A DNA stretch of 64,000 nucleotides, taken from NCBI RefSeq assembly GCF_000317895.1, contig NC_019567.1:372001-436000 (forward strand). The letters run 5' to 3'. Made by a program: the position numbers and the translations under genes. The DNA is from Bdellovibrio bacteriovorus str. Tiberius (GTDB lineage: Bacteria; Bdellovibrionota; Bdellovibrionia; Bdellovibrionales; Bdellovibrionaceae). The notes under the pieces are model-generated. The model saw nothing but the letters and a program-made list of their open reading frames with translations, ran no database searches and was not told the origin of the DNA. Of this stretch, positions 1 to 8,085 are shown in pieces. Each line of letters opens with the position of its first letter. Position 1 is the stretch's first letter.

Positions 1-2
1 CG

Positions 3-1592
3 GATCCGTTGTTGGGTTATGCCTGGCATATCAATAATACCGGACAAAAAGTTTTTGCCAGTGATGCCGGAACGGCCGGTGTGGATTTGAATCTGTTACA
101 GACTTGGACTTCCGGGTTAACCGGAAATGGAATCAAGATCGTGATTTCCGATGACGGTGTTCAGGATGTCCATCCTGACCTGAAGGACAACTTCCTGTAT
201 GGGGTTTCCAGGAACTATCACACCTCCGGAACAAACAATGCTCCGCCGAACTCTGCCGACGACAATCACGGGACTGCGGTTGCGGGATTGGCGGCAGCTG
301 TGGGTGATAATGGCGTGGGCAGTAAGGGTGTTGCCTATAAGGCAAAGCTGCTGGCGTACAATTTCCTTTCCACCGGAGTTTCACAAACTTTCACTCGTAT
401 GGCCGAACAACTTGGTGGCGGCCATGATGTTTACAATATGAGCTGGGGGAATTCTCAGAACTATCTGCCGGATCCGGTGGCTGCCTGGGAAACGGCTTTG
501 CTAAACGGTGTGCTTAATGGTCGCAGCGGTAAAGGCTCGATCTATGTGAAGTCTGCGGGAAATGACTTCCTGGTGGAATGCAAAGGATCGACAGATACTT
601 ACTGCATCGGTAACTCCAATCTGGATCCGGACAACAGCACTCCGTACACGATACTTGTGGCGGCTTTAAATTCAACAGGCGATGCAGCTTCGTATTCTTC
701 TGTGGGGGCCAATGTATGGATTTCTTCCTTTGGTGGAGAGTCCGGTGATGACTCTCCAGCGATGGTGACCACGGACCGCACGGGGTGCACGGCGGGTTAT
801 GCTCAGACCAGCATTTCGGGCAAAGTGGAATTCGAACGGGGTAATAACGGAAACCTGAATTGCAATTACACAACGACATTTAACGGGACTTCTTCGGCGG
901 CTCCGGTTCTGACGGGGGCGATTGCTTTGCTTTTGGAAGCCAATCCGAACTTGAACTGGCGTGATGTGAAATACATCCTGGCCAAAACAGCCGTGCAGGT
1001 TCGTCCGAATTCAGGGGCGATTAGCAACCATCCTCTGCGGAATTATCCGGGGAATGCTGCCAAGAACGTGATTCTGCCTGCGGGTGCTGTCTGGGAAAAT
1101 GCCTGGGTCACCAACAGTGCCGGTTTCAAATTCCATAACTGGTATGGATTTGGCCGCGTGAATGTGGATGCGGCCGTGGCAATGGCAAAGAACTATACTT
1201 CGACATTTACGGCCGGTCTTTCGGGGACCAGCTGGGTTGAAAACACCACACGGGTGGCAATTCCTGATTACAGTGCGACGGGTGTCAGCAACACCGTGAC
1301 GGTGACCGACAATCTGCGCATCGAAGGGGTTCGTATTCGTTTGAAGGTGGATCATGACCGTGTGGGCGATCTGGGTGTGGAATTGACGTCTCCGTCAGGC
1401 ACCAAGAGCATGATTCTGAATATGCGAAATTCATTGTTGGGTCAGGTGGATTATGACAATGAAGTTTTCCTGAGCAATGCCTTCTTCCAGGAACGTTCCA
1501 ACGGCACCTGGACAATCAAAGTCATTGATGGTGGTTCAACCTTTAATGGGGATCTGGTCAGCTGGGGCGTTCAAATCATCGGAACGCCTTAA
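3..1592 (+). CDS. Secreted subtilisin-like (S8) serine protease with C-terminal P domain, 5' partial
   Basis: The reading frame is already open at the left edge, so the start and any signal peptide lie outside the window. The visible part holds a full S8 core: the Asp motif ISDDGV near visible residue 50, the His motif DNHGTA near 89, SAGND (oxyanion Asn) near 187, and the Ser motif NGTSSAAP near 297. The last 130 residues look like a proprotein-convertase P domain (GVRIRLKVDHDRVGDL, then ELTSPSGT, ending SWGVQIIG), known to stabilise kexin-like proteases. Probably exported; in a predator it could digest prey protein, but that is inference. The stop overlaps the stop of the convergent lipoprotein gene by 4 nt. 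Confidence 0.93.
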   Translation, partial: DPLLGYAWHINNTGQKVFASDAGTAGVDLNLLQTWTSGLTGNGIKIVISDDGVQDVHPDLKDNFLYGVSRNYHTSGTNNAPPNSADDNHGTAVAGLAAAVGDNGVGSKGVAYKAKLLAYNFLSTGVSQTFTRMAEQLGGGHDVYNMSWGNSQNYLPDPVAAWETALLNGVLNGRSGKGSIYVKSAGNDFLVECKGSTDTYCIGNSNLDPDNSTPYTILVAALNSTGDAASYSSVGANVWISSFGGESGDDSPAMVTTDRTGCTAGYAQTSISGKVEFERGNNGNLNCNYTTTFNGTSSAAPVLTGAIALLLEANPNLNWRDVKYILAKTAVQVRPNSGAISNHPLRNYPGNAAKNVILPAGAVWENAWVTNSAGFKFHNWYGFGRVNVDAAVAMAKNYTSTFTAGLSGTSWVENTTRVAIPDYSATGVSNTVTVTDNLRIEGVRIRLKVDHDRVGDLGVELTSPSGTKSMILNMRNSLLGQVDYDNEVFLSNAFFQERSNGTWTIKVIDGGSTFNGDLVSWGVQIIGTP

Positions 1593-2719
1593 TTTCCAAT
1601 AAACATGGACGAGATGCAGCGGGTTTCAAGATTACCGCTGTAATACGACGTTGAACCCACGCGGGTGAAGGTCTTCGTCGTGCTGTCATAGCTGAATTTT
1701 TCAATATTGTACGGAATGTTTCCTGTCGTGAAGTTCGTGGTCACAGCGCCGCCGGTGGCAACGTACAGATGCCCCTTCACTTCGTCATAAACCATCGCGG
1801 AAGCTCCATAGATCACACTGGGAACCTCATAGGCATTCACCGCATCTGAAATGGTGTTGGCGGTTTCATCAACATCATAAGTGTAGATTGAATTCAGCAT
1901 GGATCCCGAGATCCCTGCGTAAGTCACCGCGATACGCCCGGAATCAGGCATGTACACCGAAGACGTCGGGTAAGCGGTCAGGGCCGGGCCGGATTGTGCC
2001 GCCAGACATCCGGTGGTTCCGTTCCAACCCGTCAGTCCGTTCATGATACCAATACGATTGTTGGCGCTGGAGGCATTCTGGGAATGAGTGTAGATGATGT
2101 TGTAACCAGCGGCATTGGATGATGTCGGATAGGTGGCAAGTGAAGTGATGTTGGTGACCGAGGCACTGCAAGCGCCACCCGGTCCCTGCACCCAGGCATT
2201 GGTGCCTGTCCCGGTTTCGCGGGACTTGCCCGTGTCGAGCTTTTCAATCGCCGTTGTACGGCTGATCAAAAGACCATCCACGACTGAAAATAAAAAGCGA
2301 GCGGCCGATTGTAACGCGCCAATAGGGGCCGTCGCGGAAGTGTTGTTATAAAAAGTTTGTCTTTCGCCGAGCAGTTCTTTTTTGATCCGCTCGATACGCC
2401 GTTGTCCGGTGTGCTCAAGCAGGGCCAGCAGATGTTCATCGTCGTGATTGACAATACTGACCGGAGTTGTGCCCGGAGCATCCAGCACAGAAGAAAAATC
2501 GGCGATGCGGCCTTCATACTGAGCAGTTTCAAGACCGATGCGGAAGATCACATTGGAGGAAGTCGTTGCACTGTAAGTGGTGTTGCCAGTGCCGGAATAA
2601 CAGGCGCCGCTGGCGATGTACAGGTAGCGGGGTTTGGAAGCTTCTTCCAATTCTTTCTGACAACCCGTCAGCAGACCAAGTGCGGTCCCCATCACAACAA
2701 CGTACTTCAGTGTACTCAT
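1589..2719 (-). CDS. Lipoprotein, hypothetical, possibly beta-propeller
   Basis: 376 residues. The N-terminus is a lipoprotein signal ending LLTGC, with the lipidated Cys at residue 20. The ATG follows AAGGAG with a 5-nt spacer. The rest is rich in Gly, Ser, Thr and Tyr, with recurring strand-like stretches (YLYIASG, IYTYDVDET, GHLYVATGG) that resemble the blades of YVTN/lactonase-like propellers. No catalytic motif was recognised. Convergent with the subtilase gene (4-nt overlap), so the two are not one operon. Envelope location is well supported; function unknown. Confidence 0.82.
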   Translation of the reverse strand: MSTLKYVVVMGTALGLLTGCQKELEEASKPRYLYIASGACYSGTGNTTYSATTSSNVIFRIGLETAQYEGRIADFSSVLDAPGTTPVSIVNHDDEHLLALLEHTGQRRIERIKKELLGERQTFYNNTSATAPIGALQSAARFLFSVVDGLLISRTTAIEKLDTGKSRETGTGTNAWVQGPGGACSASVTNITSLATYPTSSNAAGYNIIYTHSQNASSANNRIGIMNGLTGWNGTTGCLAAQSGPALTAYPTSSVYMPDSGRIAVTYAGISGSMLNSIYTYDVDETANTISDAVNAYEVPSVIYGASAMVYDEVKGHLYVATGGAVTTNFTTGNIPYNIEKFSYDSTTKTFTRVGSTSYYSGNLETRCISSMFIGN

Positions 2720-2963
2720 AAAGACTCCTTAATGGATTTCTCAAAATTAGATATCGGGTTTGTGTTAAAGAGTCTTGACGTTGATATGAGAAAACTGGCC
2801 TCGATCTTTCATTAAGAGGGTTTAACGCAATAATTATTCTGAAAATTTGAAGGATGATTAAGGAGCAAACAATTCAGCATCGCAATTTATACGACGATAG
2901 TCGTGAAGAGGCGCCGATGCGCGGTCCTGCAAAACAGTATTTTTTGATAAGGTTGGAGTAAGA

Positions 2964-3824
2964 CTAGCCGGCGCTGCGACGGACCTGATCCTGATAAGCC
3001 ACGTAAGCTTTCAGCAAAGCATCCAGACGCAATGTCATGGTGACGTCTTGTTCGATGAACATCAGACGGCGAGGGTCTGCCAGGTCACCCACGATTTTCG
3101 CGCGGAACAGCAGACGGGCTTTGGATGGATCCGGTTCAAATGGATTTACAATGATCAGATCGAAAGGCTTATTCAGGAAGTCTCTTGGGATTTCGTCTTC
3201 AAGCATGGTTCCGCTTAAAGAGATGTCCTTCGAATAAGTGCGGAACGAGCGCACCTTGGATACCAGCACGACTTCAATTTTGAAGTTGTGACGGGGATCA
3301 CGACGGCGATCAGAACCTTTGGGTTCAGGCTTCGCGGTCTGGGACAGCGGATCTTCTTCAGGCTCGTCACCTTTCTTTTTAGGTTTTGGCATATCGGATT
3401 TGTCTTTGCGGATCTTGGCCAGATCCAGATCATCTCCGTTAAAATCTTTCTGGTGATAGCCACCGACTTCACGGTGCTTCAGGGGAATATCGCCCACCAC
3501 AACCTGCGTGTACGGACTGTCAACACCACCATTGGTGGCTGGAGCATTCTTGGTCGCGGTCAGGGTGTGTTCATTTTCACCCGGAAGAGAAGGCATGCCG
3601 CCTGGCTTCGGGGGTTGAACGATGACGAAATAGTTTTGATCAGATTCCAGGAAGTCTTTGATGGACAGCCAGCTTTCCCAGCCCGGGGTCCACAGGAAGA
3701 ATTTCGAGTGTTCATGTTCAGGAATGGACAGGATCGAAACTTGAGCTTGAACCACAGACATTGGCTTTGTCTGCGTCTTGGCCTCAGCATCATAGATGAT
3801 CCAAATTTTGCCTTGGGTCTTCAT
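2964..3824 (-). CDS. PilZ domain protein with N-terminal GYF_2-like domain
   Basis: 286 residues from the ATG at 3824, which follows GAGGAG with a short spacer; a TTG four codons upstream lacks its own site. The C-terminal 110 residues carry PilZ signatures: an RRRDPRHNF arm (RxxxR) and DISLSGTM, which fits the D/N-x-S-x-x-G motif that binds cyclic di-GMP. Residues 1-55 (KIWIIYD, then GWESWLSIKDFL) resemble the GYF_2 domain often found at the N-terminus of Bdellovibrionota PilZ proteins. The middle is charged and probably disordered. Expected to be a cytoplasmic c-di-GMP effector; its partner cannot be told from context. Confidence 0.87.
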   Translation of the reverse strand: MKTQGKIWIIYDAEAKTQTKPMSVVQAQVSILSIPEHEHSKFFLWTPGWESWLSIKDFLESDQNYFVIVQPPKPGGMPSLPGENEHTLTATKNAPATNGGVDSPYTQVVVGDIPLKHREVGGYHQKDFNGDDLDLAKIRKDKSDMPKPKKKGDEPEEDPLSQTAKPEPKGSDRRRDPRHNFKIEVVLVSKVRSFRTYSKDISLSGTMLEDEIPRDFLNKPFDLIIVNPFEPDPSKARLLFRAKIVGDLADPRRLMFIEQDVTMTLRLDALLKAYVAYQDQVRRSAG

Positions 3825-3918
3825 TCCACTCCTCAAACTAATTCCTATAGAAGTTATCGGAGTTTTTTGGTTAATCCTTTACACTGTCCCCACGAATGGG
3901 ACCAAGGTCCAGCATCCA

Positions 3919-4581
3919 TCAGGCCCGGACTGAGATTCGTTCAATCAAACCTGAGAGTTCCTGATAGTGTTCCAAAACAGCCAGGGGTTCATATGACTCC
4001 AGTATAGGAGTCGCCGTATATCCAAACCCAATGGCGATAGAGGCAACCCCAGCCCTTTGAGCTGAGACCATATCCGGGATGCCATCGCCGATCATCAGGG
4101 TGTTGCCAGGCAGACGGCCCGCCAGTTTCATCATTGTTCTTAAAGGAAGCGGACTGGGCTTTCTTTCTTCCAAAGTATCCGCGCCGAAAACATTTACCCA
4201 CGGGTATTTGTCCAAGCCCAGGTGTTTCAAAATGACCTTCGCGGGGATTTCATTTTTGTTCGTGATGATACCCATCGGTCCCTGATAGCGGGACAGGAAG
4301 TCTTCCACGCCCGGATAGATGCGGGTTTTTTGCAGCATCTCTTCTTCGTAGGTTTTCAGGAATTCCATTTCCAGGGCGATGATGTCGGCGGGTTCCAAAG
4401 GGGCGTCTTTAAATAAATCGGCGATAAGCTTTTTAATGCCCTCGCCGATGTGAGAGATGATCAGTTCATCGCTCAGAGTTGGTTTGGAATGGTTTGCCAA
4501 AGTGCGATTGACGGCCACGATAATATCCGGGGCCGAGTCAATCAAAGTGCCATCAAGGTCAAAGACAAGAAGTGGATTCAT
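3919..4581 (-). CDS. gph: HAD-superfamily phosphatase, phosphoglycolate phosphatase-like
   Basis: 220 residues, usual for Gph. Motif I is FDLDGTLIDS, with the nucleophile and acid Asp at residues 8 and 10. The motif III lysine lies near RKPSPLP and motif IV is IGDGIPDM. The helical cap between motifs I and II fits subfamily I HAD enzymes such as Gph and PpaX. In the family the enzyme removes phosphate from 2-phosphoglycolate, for example after repair of 3'-phosphoglycolate DNA ends; exact substrates cannot be told from sequence. It lies between the PilZ gene and the OmpA-type lipoprotein on the same strand. Confidence 0.85.
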   Translation of the reverse strand: MNPLLVFDLDGTLIDSAPDIIVAVNRTLANHSKPTLSDELIISHIGEGIKKLIADLFKDAPLEPADIIALEMEFLKTYEEEMLQKTRIYPGVEDFLSRYQGPMGIITNKNEIPAKVILKHLGLDKYPWVNVFGADTLEERKPSPLPLRTMMKLAGRLPGNTLMIGDGIPDMVSAQRAGVASIAIGFGYTATPILESYEPLAVLEHYQELSGLIERISVRA

Positions 4582-4607
4582 AGGCCACTATCTTGCCGTT
4601 TTTGACG

Positions 4608-5123
4608 TTATTCGACAATCTCAAAGTCCACGCGGCGATCCCGCGCCATTTGCGAGGATGTGCCCATGGTGTCGCGGGCGACAGCTCCTTTGCCAATCGT
4701 TTCCAGTTTGTCTTCAGCCACACCGCGAGAAACCAGATAGTCACGCACGCGCATCGCACGGGCTTCCGACAGGCGCAGGTTGCGATCGGTGTCGCCTTGA
4801 GGGTCCGTCAGGCCGGAGATACGGATTTTTTCATAGGAGTTGGCGGTCTTTTTCAGCTCGCTGGCGATTTCATCCAAAGCACGGCGGCTGGAGGCATTTA
4901 GTTCTGAACTTCCGACATTGAAGCGAATGTTCTGGGAAAGGGTTGAGAACTTGGTGGATTTTTTTAAATCACCGGCGGCTCCGGACAGGGCCGAATCAGG
5001 ACCGCGGTTGCCGCGTTGACCGATGACGTTTTCATCCTCTTTTTTGGATTTGCTGGAGCAGGCCCCCAAGGCAAACACCAGGGTCAAGGAAGCGGCAATT
5101 TTAATAGCTGAAGACAAATTCAT
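4608..5123 (-). CDS. OmpA-family (Pal-like) peptidoglycan-associated lipoprotein
   Basis: 171 residues. Lipoprotein signal ending ALGAC with Cys at 22, then a short linker, then an OmpA C-terminal domain from about residue 60 to 170. The conserved strip reads SGLTDPQGD, then NLRLSEARA and VRDYLVSRGV, ending RRVDFEI. This domain binds diaminopimelate of peptidoglycan; a Leu stands where GHTD is more usual. Starts at an ATG after GGAGG. Likely tethers the outer membrane to the wall. No Tol genes are adjacent, so it is called OmpA-like rather than Pal itself. Confidence 0.88.
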   Translation of the reverse strand: MNLSSAIKIAASLTLVFALGACSSKSKKEDENVIGQRGNRGPDSALSGAAGDLKKSTKFSTLSQNIRFNVGSSELNASSRRALDEIASELKKTANSYEKIRISGLTDPQGDTDRNLRLSEARAMRVRDYLVSRGVAEDKLETIGKGAVARDTMGTSSQMARDRRVDFEIVE

Positions 5124-5233
5124 GGAAATACCTCCGTGTTAGAGAAACAGGTCCCTTAAGGCTATGCGCGAGCAGAATGACGGGCAAATTAACTTCCTGT
5201 TAACTTCAAAGGCGGGATGTGCGAAGATAGGGC

Positions 5234-5890
5234 ATGCGTGAATCCGTGTTAACCCACAAAGACAATTATATGCTTTCACTTCTTTCTGAAGAAAGTGATC
5301 TGAAAAAACGTTCTCGCCAGTTTGCGGATGAATTGAATCTGGGAAGAATCAGCATCAATGCTGCTGAAGCGAAGTTGATTCAGACTTTGGTGCGCACGCA
5401 TGGTTGCCGCAAATTTGTCGAGATCGGCACGCTGACAGGATTGTCTGCCCAGTACATCTTTGAAGCCCTGCCTGAAGGCGGGGAGCTGTGGACTTTGGAA
5501 AAAGATCCGAAGCATGGCGAGTATTCGTCACAGATTTTTGCACAACTGGATCAGTCCCAAAAGAAAATTCATCTGGTGATGGGTGATGCTCGTGAAGAGC
5601 TTGAAAAAATCGCAGCTTTGGGGCCTTTTGATGGCGTCTTCATCGACGGGAACAAAGCGGCTTACTTTGACTATCTGACTTGGGCCGAGAAAAACGTTCG
5701 TAAAGGCGGCTTGATTCTGGCTGACAACATCTTCCTGTCAGGCTCGGTGTGGGGAGAACCCACGCAGAAATTCTCAGACAAACAAACCCGCATCATGCAG
5801 GACTTCAACAAGCGCCTGGCGGACCCAACCCTGTTCGAATCCGCCATCATCCCCACCTTCGAAGGCCTCTACATCGCCCTCAAAAAATAA
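5234..5890 (+). CDS. SAM-dependent O-methyltransferase, family 3 (catechol/caffeoyl-CoA type)
   Basis: 218 residues, the usual size for this family. The SAM site VEIGTLTGLSAQYIF is near residues 55-70, the acidic loop is LWTLEKDP, and the metal-binding stretch is FDGVFIDGNKAAYFDYL followed by LILADNIF; the two Asp and the Asn match the divalent-cation site. The start at 5234 has only a weak ribosome site. Substrate unknown; bacterial members act on small phenolics or on tRNA uridine derivatives (TrmR-type). A large perfect inverted repeat begins 4 nt after the stop. Confidence 0.87.
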   Translation: MRESVLTHKDNYMLSLLSEESDLKKRSRQFADELNLGRISINAAEAKLIQTLVRTHGCRKFVEIGTLTGLSAQYIFEALPEGGELWTLEKDPKHGEYSSQIFAQLDQSQKKIHLVMGDAREELEKIAALGPFDGVFIDGNKAAYFDYLTWAEKNVRKGGLILADNIFLSGSVWGEPTQKFSDKQTRIMQDFNKRLADPTLFESAIIPTFEGLYIALKK

Positions 5891-5893
5891 ACT

Positions 5894-5970
5894 AAAAGGT
5901 TCCCGGTTCTTTTTTGGGTCCCCACTGCGTTAGACGCGTTGTAGACCCAAAAAAGAACCGGGAACCTTTT
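5894..5970. repeat. 27-bp perfect inverted repeat with 23-nt spacer
   Basis: The arms 5894-5920 and 5944-5970 are exact reverse complements (start AAAAGGTTCCCGG). The spacer 5921-5943 contains a smaller hairpin GCGT-TAG-ACGC. As RNA it would form an unusually long, GC-centred stem. It follows the methyltransferase stop and could end transcription, since the right arm ends in CCTTTTT. The ACTGCGTT in its spacer recurs in the structured element near 26.05 kb, which hints at a dispersed extragenic repeat family. Confidence 0.85.
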
Positions 5971-6107
5971 TCCTATCTCATTTTGAGACGGCGGCTTGGC
6001 CCTGCCTTTGCTTTACTCCTTAGCTATCAGGTCCGCCTCGAACCACGAGGCTCCGGCCCGCGGAAGTGCCGTTTTTCAGTACTCACGCGTAAAGAAAAGG
6101 AGCAGTT
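5971..6107. other. Gap before the zinc-protease-like lipoprotein gene
   Basis: The stretch holds a small hairpin GCCTCG-AACCA-CGAGGC near 6034-6050 and the AAGGAG ribosome site of the next gene. A promoter is expected here, but no convincing -35/-10 pair stands out. No coding frame with a ribosome site was found. Confidence 0.4.
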
Positions 6108-7196
6108 ATGAAAAAGCTTAGCGTTATCCTTGCGATCAGTTTGGGTTTGGCCGCGTGTGCGGAAAAAGATTCTGATTACGCAAGAAAGTACCGCAACAAG
6201 GCCACCGACAAAGCCAAGGCGGAACAAATTGTTCCGGGCGCGAGATCTGCTCCGATCTGCGAAACACCTGAAATCAATATCTGTGAAAAATCGGTTCTGC
6301 CCATCGTGGCGGATATTAAAAAGAACGGTTTCGCCGCCGCAGTGAAAGCCCTGAAAGCCGAGCTGTCTTTGCCGGAAGAATTTGATGGATCCAAAGAGTC
6401 GTTCCAAAAAACCATCACCGATGGAGCCAAAAGATTCCAAGCGCAAAGTCGCCTGCTGGTCCTGGCCGACAAAGAATACCGAACCATCTATAACTATGAT
6501 GAAGAAGTGAAAGAAGCCACTGAGATCGTGCGCAAGCTGATGATTGAGTTTGTGACGTCAGAAAAGCTTGAAAATGGCCGTATGGATTTGGTCGGGACCT
6601 TGAATACGACAGTGGTTCAGTCCGTGTCAGAGACTTTTGAAAATTCCTATCAAGGCAAAGACACGGTCACGATTGATATGGCCGTGGGCTGCGGAGTTGA
6701 CGGTTTGAGCGTGATGGCTCGCTCATTGCTGCCGGGGGGTGGTCCCAGTGGTGTGATCTATATCTGTCCTGGTCAGTTGTTGCTGAATGCCGGAAAAACC
6801 AAGACGGAAAGAATCGCAGGCCTTGTGATGACCCTGGCGCATGAGATGACTCATCAATTGCAGTTCCGTGGATTCGAACTGGATAACCGAGTGCTGTCAT
6901 GTGTGAACTCGGATATGGCGGACAAGTCTGCGAAGTTCATTGAAAACAAAAACAAAGAAACGCAGGCTGATATCATTGGTTTCCGCATCTTGAACAAATT
7001 CCTGGCGCAGGATAAGGAGCTTTCAGTTCAGTCAGAAAAAGCCAAAGCGGCATTGTCCTGGATGTGCCATCTTGAGGATGCAGAAAATGAAAGTGACAGC
7101 TCAACTCATCTGGATAACAAGTCCCGCCTGAAAAACTTCTTCAAGTTGAAAGAGACCGAAGACCTTCTGGGTTGCAGCAAAGGACCTCGCTGCTAA
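6108..7196 (+). CDS. Lipoprotein with HExxH zinc-protease motif
   Basis: 362 residues. Lipoprotein signal ending LAAC with Cys at 17. The putative active site is LAHEMTHQ, with His245, Glu246 and His249. Some 35 residues later KETQADIIG supplies a likely third zinc ligand (Glu284) and a following Asp, the layout of M48-like gluzincins. The whole protein does not otherwise look like a canonical M48 enzyme, so the subfamily is uncertain. The ATG follows AAGGAG. A strong terminator lies directly downstream. Likely an envelope-anchored protease. Confidence 0.83.
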   Translation: MKKLSVILAISLGLAACAEKDSDYARKYRNKATDKAKAEQIVPGARSAPICETPEINICEKSVLPIVADIKKNGFAAAVKALKAELSLPEEFDGSKESFQKTITDGAKRFQAQSRLLVLADKEYRTIYNYDEEVKEATEIVRKLMIEFVTSEKLENGRMDLVGTLNTTVVQSVSETFENSYQGKDTVTIDMAVGCGVDGLSVMARSLLPGGGPSGVIYICPGQLLLNAGKTKTERIAGLVMTLAHEMTHQLQFRGFELDNRVLSCVNSDMADKSAKFIENKNKETQADIIGFRILNKFLAQDKELSVQSEKAKAALSWMCHLEDAENESDSSTHLDNKSRLKNFFKLKETEDLLGCSKGPRC

Positions 7197-7201
7197 AAAG
7201 A

Positions 7202-7241
7202 AAAGCCGCATGATCTGTGATGCAGAAATGCGGCTTTTTTA
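7202..7241 (+). terminator. Rho-independent terminator, shared by convergent genes
   Basis: The stem AAAGCCGCAT (7202-7211) pairs exactly with ATGCGGCTTT (7228-7237) and is followed by a T run. The stop codon of the convergent gene (TTA on the plus strand, 7239-7241) sits in the T tract, so the hairpin may serve both directions. Confidence 0.85.
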
Positions 7242-8036
7242 TTTGGAAGAGTATGCTTCCACTTTCATTTCAATGGAATATTCCTTCGAGGCTTCCTTCA
7301 GTGGAGCCAGAATCCAATCCCATTCGCGCAGTTTGGTGAAGCCGTCAAAATTGACTGGATAAGATCCTTGATAGATCTTTTCCCCTTCCGGATTGCGATA
7401 GGTGACTTCACGGTCTGTGTAAATCAGCTTGTGGCCGGAACACTGGCGCAGGTTCTTCAGATGAATTTCCCCAAAGGCTGTGCAGATCTGGTCTTTTTCA
7501 GCCAAACTCAGATCCTTTTTCATGTGTTTTTCCAAGGCTTCCATCGGAAGCAGCGCCAGCTGGGACAGCAGGTTCCCGGACACAATCAGGTCGGCTTCAA
7601 AGTGGAAAATCTGTTTTTCAGTCAGATCCTGAATCAGTTTGTTCAGGTCCTCCAGGGATTTCAGATTTTCCAGTTCATGCAAAGATCCGCCCAGATCCTG
7701 GGTGACCAGCTTCAGGCGTGAATTGCGTTTGGCCGCCCAGTGGTGTTTCAAAGGATGAATGACATCCACCAGGGTGATGCTTTCAAAATTGTCCACCAGC
7801 AGGTGCAGCGGGATTTCATGCAAATGGGCACTGCCCAGAACCACCACGGATTTTTTCTGAGGCAGGCCTTTTACAACTTGCAGAAAAGTGTCCTGACAGT
7901 TTTTCAGATGCGGTAGCCATATTTTTTTACAGCGTTCAAAGCGGTGCTTCAAAGAAATCGAATGATAGACGAATCCGTATTTTTTGGCGACGGACGTGGC
8001 AGGGGTGAAAATCATTTCAATGGCTTCGCGGATCAT
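7239..8036 (-). CDS. Hypothetical protein with Rossmann methyltransferase-like core, downstream of dnaE2
   Basis: 265 residues, not firmly assigned. The middle has the strand-turn pattern of SAM methyltransferases (SVVVLGSAHLHEIPLHLL, then SITLVDVIHP, later ADLIVSGNLLSQLALLP), though the usual GxGxG is replaced by GSAHLHE. It starts 49 nt after the dnaE2 stop on the same strand with no terminator seen between, so it may be the last gene of the SOS cassette. The ribosome site is weak. Confidence 0.7.
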   Translation of the reverse strand: MIREAIEMIFTPATSVAKKYGFVYHSISLKHRFERCKKIWLPHLKNCQDTFLQVVKGLPQKKSVVVLGSAHLHEIPLHLLVDNFESITLVDVIHPLKHHWAAKRNSRLKLVTQDLGGSLHELENLKSLEDLNKLIQDLTEKQIFHFEADLIVSGNLLSQLALLPMEALEKHMKKDLSLAEKDQICTAFGEIHLKNLRQCSGHKLIYTDREVTYRNPEGEKIYQGSYPVNFDGFTKLREWDWILAPLKEASKEYSIEMKVEAYSSK

Positions 8037-8085
8037 GCCGGCACCATAACACCGCGGGATCGGACTTGAAAAGCACTTTCAGGGC

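Noticed and set aside
2854-2961. 35-codon frame MIKEQTIQHRNLYDD before the PilZ gene end.
   Set aside because: AAGG directly abuts the ATG, there is no proper spacer and no terminator; chance frame likely.
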